From positions 5,999,501 through 6,063,500 of the forward strand of contig JAPFFF010000005.1 of assembly GCA_039105265.1 (NCBI GenBank): a DNA stretch of 64,000 bases. Reading direction: 5' to 3'. Below are positions 1 to 9,011 of this stretch, piece by piece; within the stretch, counting starts at the first letter, position 1, and each line of letters starts with the position of its first letter. A program made the position numbers and the translations under genes. The notes beneath the pieces were generated by a model. The model was not told where the DNA came from and did no database searches. It worked only from the letters and a program-made list of their open reading frames with translations. The stretch is from Tritrichomonas musculus. Its lineage: Eukaryota; Parabasalia; Tritrichomonadida; Tritrichomonadidae.

Positions 1-512
1 GAAAAAGTCATAAAATTAATATCAAACGAATTGAAATTCTGTCATCTGAAGACAAGTTTTCAAAAGGAGTTTTTACAACACTAATTGAATCAAGTGAAAA
101 CCACGACCCTCACAAATGTCCAGTTATTGTGTCAGCTACTTCACATGATAACAACTCTTTTTATTTGCGCGATACAAATAAAAATGTTTACATGACAAAC
201 ATAAATCAATGGTTTCAAATTGAGTTCATTTGTGGTCAAGTTATTTTGTGCGGATTTCGATTAAAGAAAGGAAAAATAACAAAGATTAAAAATTTCAAGA
301 TAATTTGTACTAATGATGTAAATAAACCAGAAGAAAATTGGGAAACATTATTCGAAATTAATGAGCAAGAACAAAATGATTTTGCAACATATGAATTTAA
401 TCAGCCAAGTCATCCAATCAAATTTGTTCGACTCATGCAAATAGGAACTTCATGGAATAATCAAAAAGCATTTTCATTTAAACATTTAGATTTTTTTGGT
501 GCATATGTGTAA
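1..512 (+). CDS. Partial gene: C-terminal discoidin-like (F5/8 type C) domain protein
   Basis: The frame is open from base 3 to the stop at 510-512, so only the last 169 codons of a longer gene are seen. The visible part reads like a discoidin/F5-8 type C beta-sandwich: NQWFQIEF, then GFRLKKG followed by FKIICTND, then FVRLMQIGTSWNN, and a closing strand FKHLDFFGAYV. This matches the usual pattern of strand, 'W-I-F', 'SnD..W' and a final 'FFG' strand. In trichomonads such domains often sit at the C-terminus of large BTB or ankyrin-type cytosolic proteins, so the missing upstream part may carry one; that is inference. The stop is embedded in GTAAAT, which fits the trichomonad habit of a UAAA poly(A) signal overlapping the stop codon. 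Confidence 0.6.
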   Translation, partial: KSHKINIKRIEILSSEDKFSKGVFTTLIESSENHDPHKCPVIVSATSHDNNSFYLRDTNKNVYMTNINQWFQIEFICGQVILCGFRLKKGKITKIKNFKIICTNDVNKPEENWETLFEINEQEQNDFATYEFNQPSHPIKFVRLMQIGTSWNNQKAFSFKHLDFFGAYV

Positions 513-600
513 ATAATTATAAATTAAAGTTATATTGGATGTTTTGAATAAACTCATTTAATTATTTGAATATATATTTTTTAATTCTTGAATTATATAG

Positions 601-1740
601 ATGAGCGTGAATTCTTTTAAAATTATATCATCTCTTGTGATTTTCGTCCTTAACGCTCTCTCATCTTTCCTTCCTTTTTGCTTTAGTTCTCAATCATGGG
701 TATCATATGCTGAATCATTAGCTGGCGGTGTTTTTCTTGGAGCTTTCACAGTTCATTTATTTCCAGAAGCTCTTCATTCTTTCAGTAATTATACACATAC
801 TCCAATTGGCCCAATCATTTCGCTAATTTTTTTTACAATATTATTTTCAGTTGAAATGTTCGCTTCTTCTCATGGACACGATCACGATCATCACAGTTCA
901 AAACATAAATGCAAACATCAAAACGAAGATATTGCATCAAGCAAAGAAAACAAAACTAATACATCTAACAACGATATATCTAATTTACAAGATCATGATA
1001 TAAACGATACTATCAATACAGAAAATGCAAGTGGTATAGATTATTACAATGACGATTCGAAAATGTTAATACATCCAAATGAATCAAGATTTGTTGTTGA
1101 AGACGAAATCGAGAATTTAGATGAATTCCGTAATAATAATTTAAGTACTTCCAAAAGCAAGTATGCTGTCAAATCCACGACTCTTGTTGTATATTTCGTA
1201 TTAATTTTTCATTGCATTATTGAAGCATTTGGCTTTGGTCTCTTAAAATCACGCTCATTACTAATTGCATTATTTTGCGCTATAATTGGTCATAAACCAG
1301 TCGAAACATTTTCAATGGGAATTCTTCTACTCCAAAGCATGCCTAAAAACGGCCAAAATAAAAAATCAAGTGAATCAGTTAGTAACGGAAGCAAAAACTC
1401 AGCAGGATACAATCAAAATCACAGCGGATTTTCAGTTATTAAAAAATTTCTCTTTAGAAAATATTGTATCATGATGATTATTTTCTCAAGCGTTACACCT
1501 TTAACCATTCTCTTTTCAATGTACTTCGGAAGTGGTATTAAATCACCACTCACTTTTGGATTTATAGCGGCTGCATCAGCTGGCGTTTTTATGTTTGTTG
1601 GATTTCATGAATTAACTGAATTATTAGAAGAAAGTGAAAAATGGAGCGTAAAAGCAAAAATTTTTCATATTCTTTGGTTTACTATAGGACTCGGGTGGAT
1701 GGCCTTAATTGGACTTTTCTCTGAGGAACATGAACATTAA
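601..1740 (+). CDS. ZIP-family metal (zinc/iron) transporter
   Basis: 379 aa, ATG at 601. About eight membrane segments are visible: three near the N-terminus (about residues 6-27, 33-55 and 70-89), a long soluble loop starting with a His-rich stretch (HGHDHDHHSSKHKCKH, about 90-105), then five more. The family signature lies in TM4 and TM5: HCIIEAFGFG with H204 and E208, and GHKPVETFSMG. These are the metal-coordinating positions of ZIP transporters. The His-rich loop between TM3 and TM4 is the typical cytosolic metal-sensing loop, here unusually long and Asn/Asp-rich (about 100 residues). TM7 ends in GFHELTELLEE. The protein is expected to import Zn2+ or Fe2+ across the plasma or vacuolar membrane; the metal cannot be told from sequence. 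Neighbours are unrelated housekeeping genes. Confidence 0.88.
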   Translation: MSVNSFKIISSLVIFVLNALSSFLPFCFSSQSWVSYAESLAGGVFLGAFTVHLFPEALHSFSNYTHTPIGPIISLIFFTILFSVEMFASSHGHDHDHHSSKHKCKHQNEDIASSKENKTNTSNNDISNLQDHDINDTINTENASGIDYYNDDSKMLIHPNESRFVVEDEIENLDEFRNNNLSTSKSKYAVKSTTLVVYFVLIFHCIIEAFGFGLLKSRSLLIALFCAIIGHKPVETFSMGILLLQSMPKNGQNKKSSESVSNGSKNSAGYNQNHSGFSVIKKFLFRKYCIMMIIFSSVTPLTILFSMYFGSGIKSPLTFGFIAAASAGVFMFVGFHELTELLEESEKWSVKAKIFHILWFTIGLGWMALIGLFSEEHEH

Positions 1741-1796
1741 TTTATTTTATTAATTGAAATTTGTTACTAAAGAGGCCGTTTAAAAATAAAAAAATA

Positions 1797-2480
1797 ATGA
1801 TTTTTGGTGTTAAAAAGAATAAAGATAACAAAGATGAAGTTCAATCAAAGTATGATTTTGAATATAGCGAAGAAGAAATAGAAGATCTACCGGAATTTGG
1901 TGAAGGATCTTATTGGGACAATAGATATAAAAATGATACAGGACTTTACGACTGGTATTTTAATTGGTGGAGAGTTTCTCCTTTATTAAAAAATTATATA
2001 GAAGATAGAAAGAACAATGTACTTGTTTTAGGATGCGGAAATTCAACAATGTCCGCAGATATGGTTAAAGACGGATTTCAAAAAGTTTATAATATTGATA
2101 TTTCATCAGTTGTTATTGATAATATGAAAAAGACTTTTAGAGATGAACCAAAACTCATTTGGGAAGAAATGAACTGCGCAGATTTAAAATACAATGACAA
2201 TTTTTTTGACCTATGCATTGATAAAGGAACATTAGATGCAATTGTTTGTAATTCAGATGATATAAACCTGATGAGAGATTCACTTAAAGAAATATATAGA
2301 ACTTTAAAACCAGGCGGAAGGTTTATAAGCATTACTTTTGGCTCGCCATCTAGGAGATTACCATTTTATACACTTGAAAAACTGGAATGGAAAATGCTTC
2401 CACCTTTACAAATGAAACAAGAAGAAGATGATGAAAGAGATATACACCATTTTATTTATATTTTTGAAAAAAACGCATAG
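1797..2480 (+). CDS. METTL13/EEF1AKMT4-like SAM-dependent methyltransferase
   Basis: 227 aa from the first in-frame ATG (1797). The frame is open slightly further upstream but without an ATG. The N-terminal WDNRYKNDTGLYDWYFNWW block followed by VLVLGCGNSTMSADM (SAM-binding motif I) and VYNIDISSVVIDNM (acidic loop, motif Post-I) is the signature of the METTL13/EEF1AKMT4 class. IDKGTLDAI (motif II) and LKPGGRFISITFGSP (motif III) follow. Members of this class methylate lysines of translation elongation factor 1A in the cytosol. The substrate here is inferred from the family only. Length is close to EEF1AKMT4, and shorter than METTL13, which has a second methyltransferase half. The gene starts only 56 bases after the ZIP stop, on the same strand. 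Confidence 0.85.
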   Translation: MIFGVKKNKDNKDEVQSKYDFEYSEEEIEDLPEFGEGSYWDNRYKNDTGLYDWYFNWWRVSPLLKNYIEDRKNNVLVLGCGNSTMSADMVKDGFQKVYNIDISSVVIDNMKKTFRDEPKLIWEEMNCADLKYNDNFFDLCIDKGTLDAIVCNSDDINLMRDSLKEIYRTLKPGGRFISITFGSPSRRLPFYTLEKLEWKMLPPLQMKQEEDDERDIHHFIYIFEKNA

Positions 2481-2684
2481 ATGCTAAATAATTTATGTTT
2501 TGTTACTAAAATTATTCGAAAATTTGTAATCATAAAACAATTTGAAAAGATAGAATTTTGCTATTAAATATAAATAATAATTTTAGGTAATAATAACAAT
2601 CGAGAATATTGAAAATAGAAAACTATTGAAATATTCCGGACTTTTAATAATCTTGAACATGCATAAAAACAAAAAAAAGCTAAT

Positions 2685-2936
2685 TTATGAGAAAATGTTG
2701 TTGAGCTGGGTTTCTAAATTTTCAACATCTATTAATAAATTTGGTAACTCTGCATTAAAAAAATCTGTTGCAGTATTTGCGTTTGATTTAATTTGGTTGA
2801 GCCAAGTTAACATTTCTTGGTCAGATGGATTTTCAGATAAAACTGGTGCTGTTTCTTTAACATCAGGAAGATTTTTTGCAGCTTTGATTCCATTGTCAAC
2901 ATCTTCACAAATATCTTTAGATTTACAGAAACTCAT
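2685..2936 (-). CDS. Small hypothetical protein (83 aa), helical
   Basis: ATG on the minus strand at 2936; 83 codons. The residues suggest a small acidic helical protein (EDVDNGIKAAKNLPDV near the start, then NPSDQEMLTWLNQIKSN and DVENLETQLNNIF near the end), of the size and style of small coiled-coil complex subunits. I do not recognise a family. The opposite strand carries a longer open frame over the same bases, but its translation is hydrophobic and irregular and looks like the shadow. It lies tail-to-tail with the methyltransferase and head-to-head with the 3054 gene, a normal spacing for a compact genome. Could be spurious. Confidence 0.45.
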   Translation of the reverse strand: MSFCKSKDICEDVDNGIKAAKNLPDVKETAPVLSENPSDQEMLTWLNQIKSNANTATDFFNAELPNLLIDVENLETQLNNIFS

Positions 2937-3053
2937 TTTAGAATGTATTATGATTTTTATATATTATTTTGTTAACCATATTAAAAACGTTATTTTTATA
3001 TAAAAACTCGTTATATTAATCCTTTAAACGTACAAAGAATTTATACTCTTCTA

Positions 3054-4037
3054 ATGAATTCAACCAAAAATGAGCCCCAGAGTTGGGCTGAACTTTTAAA
3101 AATGCGAGAAGCAGAAAGAAATGCTCCACCACCAAAAGAATACTATGTTCGACCAACAATTACATTTCATCCTGATGGAGGCGTTATATACGCACAAGCT
3201 CCAACAACAAAGCCAATTGAAGAAAAAGAAAACGAAGGAATAAATGTCGATTCTCATTTTTATACTAGTACAAGAATTGTTGACCCATTTGATGAAAACG
3301 AAGAAGATGATGATAAAGAGACCAAAAGACTTAAAGCGCTTAGAATGAGACAAAATAGACACGATCATGGACTTGATATTACTTCGTGGAAAATAAAATC
3401 AAAGTATGAACGTGAGAGAGATGATGAAAACGAATTCAGAAATAGACCTCGTAATTACCCTAAAGCACAAATGGAATCTGAAAATTATGATATAATATCC
3501 GGAGTCCCACATCAAAGTCCATACAAGGACACAATTCAAAACATATTAAAGCAAAGAGAATACGCAAAAAGAATGGAAACAAAACGAGATTTTGATCCGA
3601 TTTCAAATACATTCCCCTCCGAAAGCCTTGAAAATCAAAGAACGACATCAGAATTGCAAACAAGAAAACGAGAAGTCGATTATTATACTAATAAATTATT
3701 TCCAAATGAACGAAGAGCCAAAAATACTTTGGTCAATATCATTACAGGTGAGGTAAAAAATGAAGAAGCAGCAAAAGCTATCAATGAATTTCCCACGTCT
3801 GATACCAGAAGATGCGTTACAGCCTTAAGATTAGAAAAAGAAATTGTTGAAAGAAGAGAAAAAGCTCAAAGATCAAAGTCTTCTCAAGCTGCCTGCAGAT
3901 TCAACAATGGACGAATGAAAGAAATTAGAAATTGGAACATAATAAGTGGCGAATCTTCCAAAGTTGGATGGAATGAAAATGTCAAAATGAAACCTTCAAT
4001 ATGGACTTGGTGCCAAGCAGAAAGACTCGATGTGTAA
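3054..4037 (+). CDS. Hypothetical charged protein with repeated IISG/IITG motifs
   Basis: 327 aa, ATG at 3054. It is rich in Arg, Lys, Glu and Asn with no membrane segment or signal peptide. A short motif occurs three times: YDIISGVPH, VNIITGEV and WNIISGESS, so the protein may be built of spaced short elements. Arg/Glu-rich helices (LKMREAERN; TALRLEKEIVERREKAQRS) separate them. Short N-I-x-(S/T)-G motifs of this sort occur in conserved microtubule-associated proteins of flagella in protists. A flagellar or cytoskeletal role is therefore a guess, not a call. No enzyme motif is visible. Confidence 0.6.
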   Translation: MNSTKNEPQSWAELLKMREAERNAPPPKEYYVRPTITFHPDGGVIYAQAPTTKPIEEKENEGINVDSHFYTSTRIVDPFDENEEDDDKETKRLKALRMRQNRHDHGLDITSWKIKSKYERERDDENEFRNRPRNYPKAQMESENYDIISGVPHQSPYKDTIQNILKQREYAKRMETKRDFDPISNTFPSESLENQRTTSELQTRKREVDYYTNKLFPNERRAKNTLVNIITGEVKNEEAAKAINEFPTSDTRRCVTALRLEKEIVERREKAQRSKSSQAACRFNNGRMKEIRNWNIISGESSKVGWNENVKMKPSIWTWCQAERLDV

Positions 4038-4319
4038 TGTTTTATTAAATGTTTTAAATATTTCCCATAAATGCCATGCTCATTTTCTTTTTTGTTTTTT
4101 GAAAATGATATCAAGTAGCCGTTTTGAAATATAGTAAAAAAAGACGATATTGAAAGAAGCTACTATTTATAAAACAAAATTTCATTATTGCTAGCATGAA
4201 GCTTGGCAAAAAAAAAAAAAAAAGATAGAATGAAATATTGTCAAAATATCTCAAATAATAAGCAAAATTTTGTGCAATAAATAAATAATCATATAAATTC
4301 CTTATCAATATTTGATAAT

Positions 4320-5561
4320 TCAAATCTTATAAGAATTATCTATATATTCTTGGATATTAGATAGTAATAATTTTTTTTGGTCCGAAATAGTTTTTTTCTT
4401 TATATATGCTCTCTTGGGCTTTTGTATTGGATTTGTAATTGGCTTTAATATCAAATTTTGATTTGGTTTGAGAATTGGATTTGGACACTGACTTGAGATT
4501 TGACCTGGACTAGATGGCACAACTTTCTTTTCCTCTTGCTTGCGTTTGATTTCTTCCATGCGCTTAATTCTACGCTGGTTTTTAATTTCTTCGTATGGGA
4601 GGATTGGCTTATTTTGATCATGTGACGAATGAAATTGATCGACAAATTCAACATAATCAAAAAATTCTTCTTTGACGACACCTCTTGAAATAAATCCAGG
4701 ATTTGTTTTCAATTCAGTCAAAATTTCGTCAAAAGTTGGCCTTTCAAGTGGATCATCATTCCAACATCTTTCAATAAGTCGGCGATATGAGCTTGGAATC
4801 ATGCATTTAAAACGCGGTCTAGCATGGTTTTGCAATATTTCATCAAAAATCTTGTCTTGATCAAATCCTTTGAATGGGACCTCTTTAGTCATGATCTCAT
4901 ATACAATTAATGAAAAAGAATAAACATCACCAGCAGTTGAATAAGCATTTTTTTTCCAAATCTCAGGAGCAATATAAATCGTCGTTCCCATTGTCTTATT
5001 ATTGGGTTGGTATGTAGTACAGTCTTGTTTTTGATGAGATACTTGAGCTAAACCAAAGTCAGCTATTTTTGGAAATAAATTTTCATCTTCAAGTATATTT
5101 TGGGGCTTTAAATCACGATGAAGTATATCATGCGCGTGCAAATATGATACGCCTGAAGCGATTCCATAAATATTAATTAGCTTTTTAGTATCATCCCAAG
5201 AATTTGGTGCCAAATTTTGACGTTGCAAGCTAATGATATTTTCCAATGTACCATTTGAATAGTATTGAGTAATAATGATTGGCTTTGATTCTTGATTAAA
5301 ATCAATTGGGCTGTATCCAAAAAATTTAAGAACACAAGGATGACGAAGGCGTGAAATTATATTAACTTCACGAGATATCCTAGTTCTTAGTTCTTTTATT
5401 TCTTTGGTATTTCGATCCAACCGATGTAATGAAATTTTTGCGGCCAACACCAGTCCTGTATTTAGTTCTTTAATTTTATAAACTTCACTAAATCCTCCTT
5501 TCCCTATAAATTCATCCTGCTCAAAATTGCTCAGATCAAAATATTGCTGCTTTTTGGACAT
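4320..5561 (-). CDS. Protein kinase, TKL-like
   Basis: 413 aa from the ATG at 5561; an upstream extension of the frame has no ATG. A TCATT initiator-like motif lies on the minus strand at 5565-5569, just before this ATG. Kinase parts in order: glycine loop GKGGFSEVYK (about 20-29), AAK with Lys42, HRDLKPQN with Asp150 and Asn155, ADFG with Asp168, and IAPE at about 197-200. All catalytic residues are present, so it should be an active Ser/Thr kinase. The loop HRDLKPQN and the activation segment fit the TKL-like and SMK kinases greatly expanded in trichomonads. Residues 300-413 form a basic, Pro/Gln/Asn-rich tail with repeated NPI.KPNQN-like segments and no recognised domain. Substrate unknown. 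Confidence 0.92.
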   Translation of the reverse strand: MSKKQQYFDLSNFEQDEFIGKGGFSEVYKIKELNTGLVLAAKISLHRLDRNTKEIKELRTRISREVNIISRLRHPCVLKFFGYSPIDFNQESKPIIITQYYSNGTLENIISLQRQNLAPNSWDDTKKLINIYGIASGVSYLHAHDILHRDLKPQNILEDENLFPKIADFGLAQVSHQKQDCTTYQPNNKTMGTTIYIAPEIWKKNAYSTAGDVYSFSLIVYEIMTKEVPFKGFDQDKIFDEILQNHARPRFKCMIPSSYRRLIERCWNDDPLERPTFDEILTELKTNPGFISRGVVKEEFFDYVEFVDQFHSSHDQNKPILPYEEIKNQRRIKRMEEIKRKQEEKKVVPSSPGQISSQCPNPILKPNQNLILKPITNPIQKPKRAYIKKKTISDQKKLLLSNIQEYIDNSYKI

Positions 5562-6283
5562 GGAAATGATTTCACGTCTGAGATTTCTTAACAATTTACA
5601 AATTCAAAATTTCAATATTTTTAAAATTTTAACGTATGGATATCAATACTTTATAATATGGATATCATAATTAATTTTATAAATAAAATGAAAATAACAA
5701 CATTAAAATATTTAATTATATATATTAATATTAAAAAAATAATGTAAAAACTTCTATTTAAAAAGAGAATAAAATAAACATGCTTTTTATTATTTTTCTA
5801 AATATTCGGTTTTTGTTAAAACACATTGAAAAAATTAAAATTTGTTAAAGTAAATCTATACATAAATTCACAAATATAGAATTTAAATATCAATTTATTT
5901 TTTTATAATTTGTACAAAAATATGCTGTATATGTTATTCAAGATTAAAAAATAGAAAGAAAAGTTAATTCTTTTCCCTAAAAATAATGAAATATAGTGAT
6001 ATCAAAAATTCAATAATTATTCATTCAAAATATTTTGAAATATCTTGAATACACACTTTTTGAGAGAGAGAAAAACTCAAAAAGTGGATTCAATTCTGAT
6101 ATTTACGAATTTCCCTCCACACTTTTTGAAATTCGTAAATTTTTTTTCTTTATCATCTTGAATTTCAATTACAAGATATAATGGAAAATAATAATATGTA
6201 AGAAATAAAGCACGTCATCAAAATAATGTTATCAAATTTTGTTTGGATGACACTTTTTTGTATCATTTTATTAATTTTTTTAT
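5562..6283. other. Intergenic region with two hairpins and a candidate Inr
   Basis: 722 bp between divergent genes (kinase on minus, UDP-glucose dehydrogenase homologue on plus). Very AT-rich and without a coding frame. Two perfect inverted repeats lie at 6054-6064/6076-6086 (11-bp arms, CACTTTTTGAG) and 6101-6112/6129-6140 (12-bp arms, ATTTACGAATTT). The loop of the second hairpin repeats CACACTTTTTGA of the first, so alternative pairings are possible. TCATT at 6263-6267, 17-21 bases before the ATG at 6284, matches the trichomonad initiator consensus TCA-Py-T/A. Confidence 0.6.
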
Positions 6284-7705
6284 ATGGAAATTAAAAAAAT
6301 AGTATGTCTTGGTGCCGGATGCGTCGGATGCGCATCAATGGCTGTTCTTGCTGAAAACTGCCCCGAATTTCAAGTAACTCTTGTTGATAATGATGCCAAA
6401 AAAGTTGAAGCATGGAACTCTTTCAATCTTCCAATTTTTGAACCAAAACTTGATAAAATATTACAAAATGTGCTTAATAAAAATCTGTTTATAACAACAG
6501 ACTTGGCAAATTCAGTATCAGATGCTGATATTATTTTTATAGCAGTCAATACGCCGACTAAAATATTGGGAGAAGGAGCTGGAAGAGCAACTTTGGTTAA
6601 TCACATCGAGCATGTTGCTAGAGAAATCGGAAAATACGCGAAAAACCCATCTACAATTGTTGTTGAAAAATCTACTGTACCTGTTGGTGTTTCAAGATCA
6701 ATCAAATCAGTTTTAAATGCTAATTCAGAGCATGGAGTCAATTTTCGAATTCTTGCCAATCCTGAATTTATGTCTGAAGGGTCAGCAGTTGATAATCTAC
6801 GTAATCCCGATCGAATTTTAATTGGACATGATGATAATGATGAATGTCGTCAAGCTGCAAACATTTTGAAAAAGATATACCAAAAATGGGTCTCAGAAGA
6901 ACGCATTTTATTAACTGATTGCTGGTCTGCTGAATTAGCAAAACTCACTATGAATGCCTTTTTAGCTCAACGTATTACTTCAATTAATGCAATTTCGGCA
7001 ATTTGTGAAAAAACTGGTGCCAATGTTACTGAGGTTTCTCATGCTGTAGGAACAGATAGCAGAATTGGACCAAAATTTATGCGTGCTTCAGTTGGTTTTG
7101 GTGGAAGTGCCTTTGCAAAAGATTTACTCCAACTTGTTTATATAGCAGAATCTCTTCATTTGGCAAAAGTCGCTAGTTATTGGGAATCTGTTATTACGAT
7201 GAACTTATATCAAATCAATAGATTTACATCTAATATCGTGCGTACTTTATTTGGAACATTAATGAACAAAATCATTGCAGTTTTCGGATTTGCCTTTAAA
7301 TATCATACAAATGATACAAGAGGATCCCCTGCAATTCGAGTATGCGACATGCTTCTTGAAGAAGGTGCAATTATTCATATTTATGATCAAAAAACTTCTA
7401 AAGAACAAATTTTTTCTGATCTTCAAACATTTAATCCAGATCGTTCAATAGAAGTATTTGATCGTAATGTCAAAGTTTATAATGATGATGAATATGAATC
7501 TACCAAAAATGCCCATGCATTAGTCATTTTGAATGACTCACCTGAATTTTGCTCACTTGATTTCAAGAGGATATATGATTCAATGATGAAACCCGCCTTT
7601 TTGTTTGACGGACGAAACTTACTTGATAGAGAAAAGCTTCGTGATATTGGATTCATTACACAAGGTATCGGTGTTGTTCCTGATAATGTTGATAATGAAT
7701 TTTGA
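6284..7705 (+). CDS. UDP-glucose 6-dehydrogenase homologue with Ala in place of the catalytic Cys
   Basis: 473 aa, close to the length of eukaryotic UGDH. The NAD-binding Rossmann start is LGAGCVGCASMAVLAENCP; then STVPVG, ANPEFMSEGSAV, LAKLTMNAFLAQR, TDSRIGPKFMRASVGFGGS and FGFAFKYHTNDTRGSPA follow in the normal order. The substrate-binding and catalytic helpers equivalent to human Thr131, Glu161, Lys220, Arg260 and Asp280 are all readable. The catalytic nucleophile, Cys276 in human (FGGSCFQKD), is replaced by Ala276 (FGGSAFAKD; codon GCC at 7109-7111). UGDH uses this Cys to hold the aldehyde as a thiohemiacetal in the second oxidation. The protein may bind UDP-glucose and NAD yet not complete UDP-glucuronate synthesis, may be regulatory, or may have another activity. 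A TCATT initiator-like motif lies about 20 bases upstream. Confidence 0.9.
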   Translation: MEIKKIVCLGAGCVGCASMAVLAENCPEFQVTLVDNDAKKVEAWNSFNLPIFEPKLDKILQNVLNKNLFITTDLANSVSDADIIFIAVNTPTKILGEGAGRATLVNHIEHVAREIGKYAKNPSTIVVEKSTVPVGVSRSIKSVLNANSEHGVNFRILANPEFMSEGSAVDNLRNPDRILIGHDDNDECRQAANILKKIYQKWVSEERILLTDCWSAELAKLTMNAFLAQRITSINAISAICEKTGANVTEVSHAVGTDSRIGPKFMRASVGFGGSAFAKDLLQLVYIAESLHLAKVASYWESVITMNLYQINRFTSNIVRTLFGTLMNKIIAVFGFAFKYHTNDTRGSPAIRVCDMLLEEGAIIHIYDQKTSKEQIFSDLQTFNPDRSIEVFDRNVKVYNDDEYESTKNAHALVILNDSPEFCSLDFKRIYDSMMKPAFLFDGRNLLDREKLRDIGFITQGIGVVPDNVDNEF

Positions 7706-7976
7706 ATTCGTTATTGTCGAATTCATTTTTTTTATGTTATTTTTAATTGATAAAATACCATATATCATTGGTCAAATTATGCTTATTCTATACTTTAAGC
7801 TATATCAATCATTATTAAATATCATATATTATACATATTATTTTGATCCCTTAAAATAGGTCGTATTTTAATTCATATAGCAAAATAATTTATGAAAACA
7901 GTTTTGGTGAAAAATTGAATACATATGGTCATTTTAAATATAAAATTTATATTCAATTATTTTTTTTATAAACAGA

Positions 7977-8765
7977 ATGCATGCAAAAACTTTATTAAAA
8001 CGATCCAATAGAAATGTTCGAAAAAATGAAACAGTTGAAGAAGCATGCCACTCATTAACTCATCTTCATATGGCCGATTTAAATCTCACTTCTTTTGAAA
8101 ATGAAAGATTGAACATCTATTCAAGTGCTGTTTGCCTTTATTGCTATGATAACCATCTTCAAAGTCTTGATGGCATTGAAAACCTTGATCTTCTCGAAGA
8201 GTTACAATGTCAACATAACGAAATTACCGAAATACCTGAACTAACTCCATTTGTTCTCCGAAAAGCAGATTTTAGACATAATAAAATATCCAGAATTACT
8301 GGATTTAGTCAACAGCCAGATTTAAGAGAATTATATTTATCATATCAAGCAGTGCCTCGCGTTGAACTTTCTGAAGGTTGTTTTGCTTCTCAATCATTAT
8401 CATTAGAAGTTCTTGAATTAGCACACTGTGGCCTTGATGATCTACATGAGCTTAGGTGTCTTGAAAATTTAATATCATTAAATCTAGCAGAAAATCAAAT
8501 AAATTCATTTGATGAACTTAAAGCACTTTTTTCATCATGCGTAAAACTTGATTCAATTGATTTAAGAGGAAACCCAATTTGTAAACAAGTTAAATATCGT
8601 GAAAAAGTTATTGTAATGGGTTATTTCCATGAACTTGATGCTAAAGAAGTTCTTGATACTCAACGTGAAACATTGTTTAGAATGCAGATGAGAAAAGCCA
8701 AACCTGCTAAAAAATCTGCCCCAGCAAAAGAGAGTAATCCTTTGATGGTTAAACATTATGATTAA
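7977..8765 (+). CDS. Leucine-rich-repeat protein, PPP1R42-like
   Basis: 262 aa, ATG at 7977. About seven SDS22-type leucine-rich repeats are visible (LTHLHMADLNLTSF, AVCLYCYDNHLQSL, LEELQCQHNEITEI, LRKADFRHNKISRI, LEVLELAHCGLDDL, LISLNLAENQINSF, LDSIDLRGNPICKQ), followed by an LRR-cap-like end (VKYREKVIVMGYFHELDAKEV) and a basic tail. The interruption DLRELYLSYQAVPRVEL between repeats 4 and 5, and the cap, resemble PPP1R42 (LRRC67), a protein-phosphatase-1 and tubulin-associated LRR protein of microtubule-organising centres. A role at basal bodies or flagella is inferred from the family. Other SDS22-like LRR proteins remain possible. Confidence 0.75.
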   Translation: MHAKTLLKRSNRNVRKNETVEEACHSLTHLHMADLNLTSFENERLNIYSSAVCLYCYDNHLQSLDGIENLDLLEELQCQHNEITEIPELTPFVLRKADFRHNKISRITGFSQQPDLRELYLSYQAVPRVELSEGCFASQSLSLEVLELAHCGLDDLHELRCLENLISLNLAENQINSFDELKALFSSCVKLDSIDLRGNPICKQVKYREKVIVMGYFHELDAKEVLDTQRETLFRMQMRKAKPAKKSAPAKESNPLMVKHYD

Positions 8766-9011
8766 TTTTGTATTAAAAAAAAAATATTTTTTGATGTTGC
8801 TTTTTTTTTTGCCAATCAATCAAAATATTTTTTACTAATAATATATTAAAAAAGGTTTAATGAATGTAAGACATCTCCTTTCTCTATCACCAAACGCCAT
8901 TTTTACTAGTCACAAAACAAGTTCAGTAAAAAGAAAAATTAGAAATTTCGGATTCATGCATAGTTTACTATTCAAATAACATAATCAAACAGAAAATAAA
9001 TTAATGATACC

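Noticed and set aside
1286-1474. Alternative frame inside the ZIP transporter gene
   Set aside because: It lies fully within a well-supported gene on the same strand and has no features of its own.
2626-3003. Plus-strand open frame opposite the 83-aa small gene
   Set aside because: Irregular hydrophobic translation and poor codon pattern; probably the shadow of the minus-strand frame.
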